Made by a program: the position numbers and the translations under genes
Shown: positions 16,462 to 23,793 of the stretch, piece after piece
Layout of the letters: each line of letters opens with the position of its first letter
Position numbering within the stretch: the first letter of the stretch is position 1
Notes under the pieces: generated by a model
The model's database searches: none
Seen by the model: only the letters and a program-made list of their open reading frames with translations
Told to the model about the DNA's origin: nothing
Source of the DNA: Georgenia_B sunbinii
Lineage (GTDB): Bacteria; Actinomycetota; Actinomycetes; Actinomycetales; Actinomycetaceae
NCBI RefSeq assembly: GCF_036421855.1
Contig: NZ_JAZGOK010000017.1
Direction: 5' to 3' (one strand)
Length of the DNA stretch: 46,604 nt

Positions 16462-17664
16462 TCAGGAGCAGCTGCGGGCGAAGCGCTGGGTGTTGTAGAT
16501 CCGGCCGTTGTCAGCCTCCACGGTGCCGGTCGCGACGAACCGGTTCTCGCGCGCGAGGATACTGGCGCGGTGGCCCGGAGAGTTCATGTACGCCGCCACG
16601 ACGGCCTCGGGGTCGTCGGCGTAGTTGCCGGTCCCCCAGAAGATGTTCTCCGCTGACGCGTCGCACCCGGCGGCGACGCCGTCGGCCGCGATGATGGGAT
16701 CCGCCGCGTGCACGAAGCTGCCGGTGCGCGCCATCCAGCTCGAGTGGCGCAGCGCACCATCGCGCAGCGGCGCCCAGGCGCGGGCTGCGGGCACCCCTGC
16801 CCGCGAGCGCTCGACGTTGATGAGCTCGACCATCCGCTGGTCGAACGCGGCGAGACCGGCCGGTGCGTCCGCCCGGGCGGGCCGGTCGTTGCGCAACCCG
16901 ATGGTGTCGGTCCGGTTGCCGTCCCAGTCCCCGACGAGCACGCCGTCCTGCGCCCGGCCGTAGTTCATCACCCGGTCGGCGGACCCGCCGGAGACGCTGT
17001 TCTTGATGTGGAAGGCGCTGCCGCGGCGCACCCCGAGGGTGTCGCGACCGTCGCCGTCCCAGTCGCCGACGATGACCTCGTCACGGGCGCGGCCATACTC
17101 GACGACCGCATCTGCCTCGCCGCCGCGCAGCGAGTTCATCAGGTGATAGGTGCTGCCGCGCCGCACCCCGAGGGTGTCGCGGCCGTCGCCGTTCCAGTCC
17201 CCGACGAGCACGACGTCGCGACTGCGGCCGTAGGTGAGGACCCTGTCGGCCTCGCCCCCGCGCAGCGAGTTCGTCAGGTGGTAGGTGGCACCGCGCCGGA
17301 CCGCCGGCGTGTCGATGCCGTCGCCGTCCCAGTCGCCCATAAGGACGACGTCGCTGGCGCGCCCGTAGGTGAGAACCCTGTCGGCGCCGCCGCCGGTGAG
17401 CCGGTTGCTCAGGTGGTAGGTCGCGCCCCGACGTACCGCGAGGGTGTCGACCCGGTCGCCGTTCCAGTCGCCGACGTAGACGACGTCGCGGTCCCGCCCG
17501 TAGGCGAAGCCGAGATCGGTGCTTGCGACCCAGTTGTTGGTGAGGTGGTACTGGTCGCCCCTGCCGTCGACCTCGCCGCCCTTGCCCGCCGCTGGTGCGG
17601 CGACGATGACGAGCGTGGTGACGGCCAATGCCGATGTGAGTGCAGCAAGACGTCGAGATCGCAT
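16462..17664 (-). CDS. Secreted five-repeat (propeller-like) protein with C-terminal CAP domain
   Basis: A 400-residue secreted protein. Residues 1-26 form a signal peptide ending AAPAAG. Residues 36-262 hold a half unit, four full 45-residue units (core VGDWNGDGxDTLxVRRGxxYHL) and a closing half unit. The GDWDGDGxDT loops resemble FG-GAP/VCBS calcium loops. Residues 262-400 are a CAP/SCP (PR-1) domain (LINVERSRAGV, AENIFWG, YMNSPGHRASIL). It starts at ATG 17664 behind a G-rich ribosome site, with a TAGGAT -10 candidate at 17723-17718. It is probably wall-associated; CAP function in bacteria is not well defined. The same repeat module occurs in the genes at 20610 and 21750. Confidence 0.88.
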   Translation of the reverse strand: MRSRRLAALTSALAVTTLVIVAAPAAGKGGEVDGRGDQYHLTNNWVASTDLGFAYGRDRDVVYVGDWNGDRVDTLAVRRGATYHLSNRLTGGGADRVLTYGRASDVVLMGDWDGDGIDTPAVRRGATYHLTNSLRGGEADRVLTYGRSRDVVLVGDWNGDGRDTLGVRRGSTYHLMNSLRGGEADAVVEYGRARDEVIVGDWDGDGRDTLGVRRGSAFHIKNSVSGGSADRVMNYGRAQDGVLVGDWDGNRTDTIGLRNDRPARADAPAGLAAFDQRMVELINVERSRAGVPAARAWAPLRDGALRHSSWMARTGSFVHAADPIIAADGVAAGCDASAENIFWGTGNYADDPEAVVAAYMNSPGHRASILARENRFVATGTVEADNGRIYNTQRFARSCS

Positions 17665-17774
17665 GATTCCCCCCCCGGTGCCGGCCGCGCGGGACGCGAC
17701 CTGTCATGACTGGTCGCATCCTACGGCGAGCCGTCCGGGGCTGCGAGGCGGACGCCTGACGCCGCCCGATAAGA

Positions 17775-17786
17775 CAGACTGGGGGG
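17775..17786 (+). promoter_or_regulatory. Leaderless-type -10 of rmlA
   Basis: CAGACT (17775-17780), then 6 nt, then the rmlA ATG. The same 6-8 nt geometry recurs at ten other genes in the window. Here the G-rich spacer could also serve as a ribosome site. Confidence 0.4.
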
Positions 17787-18653
17787 ATGCGAGGGATCAT
17801 TCTGGCCGGCGGGTCCGGCACCCGACTCCACCCGATCACCATCGGCGTGAGCAAGCAGCTGGTACCGGTGTACGACAAGCCGATGATCTACTACCCGCTG
17901 ACCACGCTCATGCTCGCGGGGATCCGCGATGTGCTGGTCATCACCACGCCGCACGACCAGGAGGCCTTCGTCCGGCTGCTGGGTGACGGCTCGCAGTTCG
18001 GCATCTCGATCTCCTACCGGGTGCAGGAGGTCCCCAACGGGCTGGCGCAGGCGTTCGTGCTCGGCGAGGAGTTCATCGGCGCCGACTCCGCGGCACTGGT
18101 GCTGGGCGACAACATCTTCTACGGCCCAGGCTTGGGCCAGACCCTGTCGAGGTTCCGCGACGTTCGCGGTGGTGCGGTCTTCGCGTACCACGTGGCCGAC
18201 CCCACCTCCTACGGCGTGGTCGAGTTCGACGCCGACTTCAAGGCGGTGTCCCTCGAGGAGAAGCCGGCCGAGCCCAAGAGCTCCTACGCCGTGCCCGGGA
18301 TGTACTTCTACGACAACGACGTCGTCGAGATCGCCAAGAACCTGGTGCCGTCCCCGCGCGGCGAGTACGAGATCACCGACGTCAACCGGGCCTACCTGGA
18401 GCGCGGCGACCTCCACGTGGAGGTGCTGCCGCGCGGCACCGCGTGGCTGGACACCGGCACCTTCGACTCGCTCGCCGACGCGACCAGCTTCGTGCGCACC
18501 GTCGAGGCCCGCCAGGGCCTGAAGATGGGCTGCCCCGAGGAGGTCGCCTGGCGCCAGGGGTTCCTCTCCGACGACGAGCTCGCCGCCCGCGCCGAGGCGC
18601 TGAGCAAGTCCGGCTACGGGGACTACCTCCGTAGCCTCCTCGAGCGCCGCTGA
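17787..18653 (+). CDS. rmlA: Glucose-1-phosphate thymidylyltransferase
   Basis: A 288-residue RmlA (RfbA) making dTDP-glucose from dTTP and glucose 1-phosphate, first step to dTDP-L-rhamnose. Seen: nucleotide-binding GGSGTRLHPITIGVSKQLVP, KPMIYYPL, VLGDNIFYGPGL, EKPAEPKSSYAVPGMYFYD and AWLDTGTFDSL. Length is typical of the short RmlA class. It diverges from the CAP-domain gene. rmlD, rmlC and rmlB all follow within 9 kb, although on mixed strands. Confidence 0.96.
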   Translation: MRGIILAGGSGTRLHPITIGVSKQLVPVYDKPMIYYPLTTLMLAGIRDVLVITTPHDQEAFVRLLGDGSQFGISISYRVQEVPNGLAQAFVLGEEFIGADSAALVLGDNIFYGPGLGQTLSRFRDVRGGAVFAYHVADPTSYGVVEFDADFKAVSLEEKPAEPKSSYAVPGMYFYDNDVVEIAKNLVPSPRGEYEITDVNRAYLERGDLHVEVLPRGTAWLDTGTFDSLADATSFVRTVEARQGLKMGCPEEVAWRQGFLSDDELAARAEALSKSGYGDYLRSLLERR

Positions 18654-18703
18654 CCGCTTTACCCACCAACACCATCACCGCAGAGAACACAGGAGTTACT
18701 GCT

Positions 18704-19006
18704 ATGCCGATCGAGCACACCGTCGCCTTCCGCCTCTCGTTCGCACCGGGATCGGCCGAGGAGACCGACTTCCTCGCCGAGGCACGCACCGCGCTGACCT
18801 CCATCCCCGGCGTCGAGGGGTTCGCGATCATGCGTCAGGTGAGCCCGAAGAGCCCCCTCGTGTGGCAGTTCCGGATGCGGTTCGCCGACCAGGCGACCTA
18901 TGACGCCTACGACTCCCACCCCACGCACGTCGACTTCGTCGAGCGCCGTTGGAAGCGCGACGTCGCGGAGTTCCAGGAGCTCGACTTCGTCGAGGCGACC
19001 AGCTGA
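18704..19006 (+). CDS. Dabb (stress-responsive A/B barrel) domain protein
   Basis: A 100-residue dimeric alpha/beta-barrel-type protein: IEHTVAFRLSF at the start, a central helix ending TSIPGVEGFAI, then LVWQFRMRFADQATYDAYDSHPTH. These match the Dabb family, whose members range from cyclases to stress proteins of unknown function. It follows rmlA by 50 nt on the same strand and converges with rmlD. No obvious role in rhamnose synthesis. Confidence 0.8.
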   Translation: MPIEHTVAFRLSFAPGSAEETDFLAEARTALTSIPGVEGFAIMRQVSPKSPLVWQFRMRFADQATYDAYDSHPTHVDFVERRWKRDVAEFQELDFVEATS

Positions 19007-19037
19007 GCGCGGGCTGAGCGGTCCGGGGCTGCTCGGG

Positions 19038-19904
19038 TCAGCTGCCTTCGAGGACGGCGGGTGCGGCGGCGGCCCAGCGCTCTGCCCACGGACCGATGGG
19101 TTCGACGCCGGCGGCCCGCAGCGCGTCGTGGCCGAGCACCGAGTAGGCCGGGCGGGGCGCCGGGCGCGGGAAGTCCGCCGAGGTCGTCGGGAGCACCATG
19201 CCCGGCTCCCTGCCGAGCGTCTGCACGATCTGCTGCGTGAACCCGTGCCAGGAGACCTCACCGGTCGAGGTGCCGTGGTAGGTACCGGCCGGCGCGCCAG
19301 CCGCCACAAGACGGATGATGAGGTCGGCGAGGTCGGTGGTCCACGTGGGCTGGCCCACCTGGTCGGCGACCACCGAGAGCTCGTCCCGGCCGGCGGCCAG
19401 TCGTGCCATCGTCTTGGGGAAGCACGGCCCGTGCGCGCCGTAGAGCCACGCCGTGCGGACGACGAGGTGGTCGGGGCACTCGGCGCGCACCGCCCACTCC
19501 CCCGCGGCCTTGGTCCGGCCGTACGCGGAGCGCGGGGCGAGCGGCGCGTCCTCGGCGTACGGCTCGGTGGCAGCGCCGTCGAAGACGTAGTCGGTGGAGA
19601 CCTGCACCATCCGCGCCCCGGCCCGCCGGGCGGCGCGCGCCAACAGCTGCGGGCCGACCGCGTTGAGCGCGAACGCGCTCGCCTCGTCCGTTTCGGCGTC
19701 GTCCACCGCGGTCCAGGCCGCGCAGTTGACGACGACGTCGACGTCGCGCACCCGCTCGGCCACCTGACGCGCATCGGTCACGTCGAGGTCGGCCCGCCCC
19801 AGCGCGAGCACCGGAGCCCCGCGGGCGCGCAGCGCCTCGACCAGGTCGGTCCCCAACATGCCACCGGCGCCGGCCACCAGCCAGCGAGTCTGCTCGACGT
19901 CCAC
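19038..19904 (-). CDS. rmlD: dTDP-4-dehydrorhamnose reductase
   Basis: A 288-residue short-chain dehydrogenase reducing dTDP-4-keto-L-rhamnose to dTDP-L-rhamnose. Seen: Rossmann motif GAGGMLGTDL, VNCAAWTAVDDAE, the STDYVFDG block and the catalytic YGRTKAAGE (Tyr-x3-Lys). The GTG start at 19904 is preceded by TAGGCT with a 6-nt gap and no ribosome site, so it is probably leaderless. It diverges from rmlC; the two genes flank a 63-bp intergenic region. Confidence 0.94.
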   Translation of the reverse strand: MDVEQTRWLVAGAGGMLGTDLVEALRARGAPVLALGRADLDVTDARQVAERVRDVDVVVNCAAWTAVDDAETDEASAFALNAVGPQLLARAARRAGARMVQVSTDYVFDGAATEPYAEDAPLAPRSAYGRTKAAGEWAVRAECPDHLVVRTAWLYGAHGPCFPKTMARLAAGRDELSVVADQVGQPTWTTDLADLIIRLVAAGAPAGTYHGTSTGEVSWHGFTQQIVQTLGREPGMVLPTTSADFPRPAPRPAYSVLGHDALRAAGVEPIGPWAERWAAAAPAVLEGS

Positions 19905-19916
19905 GACCAGAGCCTA
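19905..19916 (-). promoter_or_regulatory. Leaderless-type -10 of rmlD
   Basis: TAGGCT (19916-19911), 6 nt, then the GTG start at 19904. There is no Shine-Dalgarno sequence, consistent with a transcript starting at the start codon. Confidence 0.55.
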
Positions 19917-19967
19917 TGCGCACCGCCGGTAACCTGGAGCCACTGCCGTCTGACCTGAGGAGGACCC

Positions 19968-20585
19968 GTGGAGTTCCGCGAGCTGAGTGTGCCCGGCGCC
20001 TGGGAGATGACCCCCCGCCAGATCGGTGACGCGCGGGGCATCTTCCTCGAGGCGTTCAGCGAGCCGGCCTTCACCCGTGCGGTGGGCCACCCGCTGGACC
20101 TGCGGCAGGTCAACACCTCGGTCTCCGCTGCCGGGGTGCTGCGCGGCATCCACTTCGCCGAGGTCCCGCCCTCGCAGGCGAAGTACGTCATGTGCACCAG
20201 GGGCGCGGTGCTGGACGTCGTCATCGACATCCGCGTCGGCTCCCCGACGTTCGGCCAGTGGGACAGCGTGCTGCTCGACGACGTCGACCGCCGTGCCATG
20301 TACGTGTCCGAGGGGCTGGGCCACGCGTTCCTTGCCCTCGAGGATGACTCCACCGTCATCTACCTGTGCTCGGCCACCTACGCTCCGGGCCGTGAGCACG
20401 GCATCGACCCGCTGTGCCCGACGATCGGTATCGACTGGCCGACGACCGACCGGCACGGCCGCCCGCTCGAGCACCTGCTGTCCGACAAGGACCGTGACGC
20501 TCCCGACCTCCCCACCGCCCAGGCGGCCGGGCTACTGCCCACGATCGAGGCCGTCAACGCGCACCTCGCCACGCTGCGCGGTTAG
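19968..20585 (+). CDS. rmlC: dTDP-4-dehydrorhamnose 3,5-epimerase
   Basis: A 205-residue cupin epimerase acting between RmlB and RmlD. Seen: DARGIFLEAF, QVNTSVSAAGVLRGIHF (catalytic His region), AKYVMCTRGAVLDVVIDIR, SEGLGHAFLALED and GIDPLCPTIGIDWP. The GTG at 19968 has GAGGAGG 5 nt upstream, and a TAACCT -10 candidate lies at 19930-19935. Its stop codon lies inside the loop of a perfect 16-bp hairpin. Confidence 0.95.
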   Translation: MEFRELSVPGAWEMTPRQIGDARGIFLEAFSEPAFTRAVGHPLDLRQVNTSVSAAGVLRGIHFAEVPPSQAKYVMCTRGAVLDVVIDIRVGSPTFGQWDSVLLDDVDRRAMYVSEGLGHAFLALEDDSTVIYLCSATYAPGREHGIDPLCPTIGIDWPTTDRHGRPLEHLLSDKDRDAPDLPTAQAAGLLPTIEAVNAHLATLRG

Positions 20586-20601
20586 GCGCAGCGTGGCGAG
20601 G
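20564..20601. terminator. Bidirectional hairpin with the rmlC stop in its loop
   Basis: CCTCGCCACGCTGCGC (20564-20579) pairs perfectly with GCGCAGCGTGGCGAGG (20586-20601). The 6-nt loop GGTTAG holds the rmlC TAG. It lies in a 24-bp gap between convergent genes and ends 9 bp from the opposite gene's stop. No U-tract follows, as is usual in high-GC actinobacteria. Confidence 0.7.
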
Positions 20602-20609
20602 ACGGCTGC

Positions 20610-21614
20610 TCAGCCGAAGTAGCTCTCGCAGGCAGTGCCGTCCTTGTCCCCGTCGAGACGGTGCACGTCACCACGCCCCTGCTTCTTCCAGTAGACATAG
20701 GTGGCCTGGGCCAGGGCCTGCGTCCTGAAGTCCTTGCAGTCGAGGTCCGGGCTCGCTGCCCGCACGTTGGACGGCCGTGACGGCGTCGGCTTCGGAGCCG
20801 GCTTCGGGGCCGGCTGCGGCGACGGGGTCCAGACCCGGCGCAGGCCGATGGTGTCCTTGCGGTCGCCGTTCCAGTCACCGACGAACACCGTGTCGCTCGA
20901 ACCCCCGTAGGACTCGACCCGGTCTGCGCTACCACCGCGGATGGCGTTGGCGATGTGGTACTGCTTGCCGCGCCGCACCGCGAAGGTGTCGCGGCGGTCG
21001 CCGTTCCAGTCCCCGACGAGGATCTCGTCGTTCGCCCGGCCGTAGTTGACGACCTGATCGGCGGCGCCGCCACGCAGCGAGTTCTTCACGTGGTAGGTCT
21101 TGCCGCGCCGCACCGCGAAGGTGTCGCGGCGGTCGCCGTTCCAGTCCCCGACCAGCACCGTGTCATCGGTCTTGCCGTAGGAGATCACGCGGTCAGCATC
21201 GCCGCCGCGGACGGAGTTCTTTACGTGGTAGGTCTTGCCGCGCCGCACTGCGAGGGTGTCGACGCCGTCGCCGTTCCAGTCCCCGACGAGGACGACGTCC
21301 CCGGCGCGCCCGTAGCGGAAGACCTTGTCCGCGGTGCCGCCGGTCGGCGAGTTCGACACGTAGAACGTGTTTCCTCGGCGGATCGCCAGCGAGTCGCGGC
21401 CGTCGCCGTTCCAGTCGCCGACGAACAGCTCGTCACCGTCCCGGCCGTAGGTGAAGCGGTGGGCGGTGCTGCTGAAGTTGTTGGTGAGGAAGTACTCGTT
21501 GCCGTTGCCGCCCACCTCTCCTCCCTTGGCTTGCACCGGACCGACCGGGCTGACGACGAGCCCGGCGACAAGGGCGGCCAACGCCGCGAACGACAGTGAA
21601 CGACGGATCTTCAC
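20610..21614 (-). CDS. Secreted five-repeat (propeller-like) protein with C-terminal Excalibur domain
   Basis: A 334-residue secreted protein. Signal peptide is residues 1-29 (GPVQA). Residues 36-262 carry half + four + half 45-residue units of the GDWNGDRRDTFAVRRGKTYHVKNS type. A Pro/Lys-rich linker (PAPKPAPKPTP) leads to an Excalibur domain at 290-334 (LDCKDF, HRLDGDKDGTACE), a small calcium-binding cysteine domain. The start is a GTG with AGGAG upstream; a TACGAT -10 candidate is at 21668-21663. The repeat block occupies the same residue range as in the CAP-domain protein, so the two differ by a C-terminal domain swap. Cell-surface function unknown. Confidence 0.87.
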   Translation of the reverse strand: MKIRRSLSFAALAALVAGLVVSPVGPVQAKGGEVGGNGNEYFLTNNFSSTAHRFTYGRDGDELFVGDWNGDGRDSLAIRRGNTFYVSNSPTGGTADKVFRYGRAGDVVLVGDWNGDGVDTLAVRRGKTYHVKNSVRGGDADRVISYGKTDDTVLVGDWNGDRRDTFAVRRGKTYHVKNSLRGGAADQVVNYGRANDEILVGDWNGDRRDTFAVRRGKQYHIANAIRGGSADRVESYGGSSDTVFVGDWNGDRKDTIGLRRVWTPSPQPAPKPAPKPTPSRPSNVRAASPDLDCKDFRTQALAQATYVYWKKQGRGDVHRLDGDKDGTACESYFG

Positions 21615-21749
21615 ATGAACTCCTCTTGCACTCCGCGGCAGGATTAGCCGCGCGACAAGCGAATCGTAGGGAGTTCCGACAGCCGCCGAGCGGCTTTTCC
21701 GCGCTGCTCAGCGCGCTGAGGCATGACATCGCTCACAGCGTGCCGACCG

Positions 21750-23711
21750 TCAGTCCCGCCGCACCCCGAGCGTGTCGCGGCGGTCGCCGTTCCAGTCGCC
21801 CACGAGCACGACGTCGTCCCTGCGGCCGTAGCTGAACACGGTGTCCGCGTCGCCACCGGCCATCACGTTCCGCACGTGGTACGCGCTGCCCCGACGGACC
21901 GTGAACGTGTCCTCGCGGTCGCCGTCCCAGTCACCCACGAGCACGACGTCGCTGCTGCGGCCGTAGTGGAACGCGATGTCGGCGTCGCCACCGGCCATCG
22001 CGTTGCGCACGTGGTACTCGGCGCCGCGCCGCACCGCGAAGGTGTCGGTGCCGTCGCCGTCCCAGTCACCGACGAGCACCTTGTCGTCGGTCTTGCCGTA
22101 GACGACGAGGCGATCGGCGGAGCCGGGTGCGATCGAGTTCTTCACGTGGTACTCCCGGCCCCTTCGCACCGCGAAGGTGTCGGTGCCATCGCCGTTCCAG
22201 TCACCGACGAGCACGACGTCGTCCGCGCGCCCGTACCGCACCACCGTGTCCGCGCGGCCGCCGCGGAAGGAGTTGTAGACGTGGTACTCGTTGCCACGTC
22301 GCAACGCGAGGGTGTCGACGCCGTCGCCGTCCCAGTCACCGACGAGGACATCGTCGCCCGGGAGCCCGAGCTGGAACATCAGGTCCGCGGGTCCGCCGAC
22401 GAGCGAGTTCTTCAGGTGGTACTCGACGACGTCGTCGGGACTGGTCGCGGTCCGTTCGTCGACGTCCCTGATGAGGGCCGGTATCCGCGCGTAGATGTTG
22501 TCGCCCGGGCAGGTGGTCGCACCGACGTCGCGGTGGGCGAAGATCCGCCGCAGCGCCTGACCCGCGGGACGCGCGGCGGTGCCGGGTGAGGTGAAGCCGC
22601 TGGTGTCCGCGGCGTCGAGACCGGCGTCGGCGAACTGCCAGGCGATGACGCCGGCCATGGTGTCGAGGACCCGCTGCGGCGCGCGGAGCGTCGAGTAGTC
22701 GCCCAGCACGGAGATGCCGAGGGTCCCGTAGTTGAAGCTCCTGGCGTGGGCGCCCTCGGGCATCTGGCCCGGTGGGGACGCGAGCGATCCGGAGCGGCCC
22801 TCGAAGACCTGGCCGTACTTGTCAACGAGGAAGTTGTAGCCGATGTCGCCCCAGCCGCGGCTGACCGCGTGGTAGTGGTAGATCCCCCGGACGATGCCCG
22901 GCGACTGCGCCGCGGTGTAGCTGTTGGTGCCGGCGGTGTGATGGACCACGGCCGCCCGCAGCGCGTAGTTCTCCGGCTCCCACGTCATGAGCGACTCGTT
23001 CGCGCCCCAGCCTGGCCGGCTGACCACGCCCGGGCGAGCCGCGGCCGGGCGAGCCGTCCTCGTCGTGGCTGCGCTCGGCCGGGCCGCCCGCGCCGCTGCC
23101 GGGCTCACGCCGGCCGCCGCGCCGTCGGCCCCGTCCTCGTCGGCCGGGTTGGCCGGGTTGGCCGGGTTGGCCGGGATGAGGTGCAGCTCGAGCCCTGCTG
23201 GCGCCGTCGCGCCAAGAACCTGTACCTGGACCCCGGTGGCACCGGCCGCGATGTACGGCTCGCTCCCGGGCGTGGTCTCACCTGACTCCGCCGGTGGCTC
23301 GTCATCGGCCTCGAGCGCGGACCAGTCGGTCCACTCCTCGCCGTTGCGGGTGCGGATGAGGAGCTCGACGTCGGCGGCGAGGCCGCCGTCCCAGGTGAGA
23401 GCGGCGACGTAGAACTCCTCCGTCACCAGTGGCTCGGTCAGTACGACCGCAGCGGCGTCGTCGTCCGGGACGGCGAACGGGGTGGCACGCGACCGAGGCG
23501 CGGCCACCGCCTCGCCGTTGACGGCGACCGGCTCGCCGTCGGGAGTGGTCAGCTCGAGCGTGGTGACCGGGCGCTCGGGCGGGAGCCCGGTGCCGGCCGG
23601 GGCCGGCACGGGACCGGTATCTCCGTCGTCACCGACCGCTGCTGTCGAGGTAAGAGCGAGGGCGCCGGTCAAAACGGCGCCGAGGACGGCTGAGGTCGTG
23701 GGACGAACCAT
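21750..23711 (-). CDS. Secreted PGRP-type N-acetylmuramoyl-L-alanine amidase with C-terminal repeat module
   Basis: A 653-residue exported zinc amidase predicted to cleave the muramyl-L-Ala bond of peptidoglycan. Residues 1-26 form the signal peptide. An N-terminal region of about 200 residues precedes a linker (PANPANPANPADEDG). The PGRP domain spans about 229-412 (AVVHHTAGTNSYT, YHYHAVSRGWGDIGYNFLVD, GTLGISVLGDY, FAHRDVGATTCPGD), giving the two His and Cys zinc ligands. Residues 427-653 are half + four + half 45-residue units. I chose the ATG at 23711 because it starts the signal peptide; longer in-frame starts run into ugd. No strong ribosome site is visible. Confidence 0.88.
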   Translation of the reverse strand: MVRPTTSAVLGAVLTGALALTSTAAVGDDGDTGPVPAPAGTGLPPERPVTTLELTTPDGEPVAVNGEAVAAPRSRATPFAVPDDDAAAVVLTEPLVTEEFYVAALTWDGGLAADVELLIRTRNGEEWTDWSALEADDEPPAESGETTPGSEPYIAAGATGVQVQVLGATAPAGLELHLIPANPANPANPADEDGADGAAAGVSPAAARAARPSAATTRTARPAAARPGVVSRPGWGANESLMTWEPENYALRAAVVHHTAGTNSYTAAQSPGIVRGIYHYHAVSRGWGDIGYNFLVDKYGQVFEGRSGSLASPPGQMPEGAHARSFNYGTLGISVLGDYSTLRAPQRVLDTMAGVIAWQFADAGLDAADTSGFTSPGTAARPAGQALRRIFAHRDVGATTCPGDNIYARIPALIRDVDERTATSPDDVVEYHLKNSLVGGPADLMFQLGLPGDDVLVGDWDGDGVDTLALRRGNEYHVYNSFRGGRADTVVRYGRADDVVLVGDWNGDGTDTFAVRRGREYHVKNSIAPGSADRLVVYGKTDDKVLVGDWDGDGTDTFAVRRGAEYHVRNAMAGGDADIAFHYGRSSDVVLVGDWDGDREDTFTVRRGSAYHVRNVMAGGDADTVFSYGRRDDVVLVGDWNGDRRDTLGVRRD

Positions 23712-23780
23712 GCCTCGATCATCACATCCGCGAAGAGGGCCGGCCAAGCGTGGTCTCATCTCGCCCTCACAGATGCGCGT

Positions 23781-23793
23781 TACGGTTGCTCCC
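23781..23793 (+). promoter_or_regulatory. Leaderless-type -10 of the UDP-sugar dehydrogenase gene
   Basis: TACGGT (23781-23786) is followed by 7 nt and the ATG at 23794; there is no ribosome site. Confidence 0.5.

Noticed and set aside
23482..23793. Longer start for the UDP-sugar dehydrogenase
   Set aside because: The Rossmann strand begins at the ATG at 23794, and the extension is antisense to the amidase signal region.
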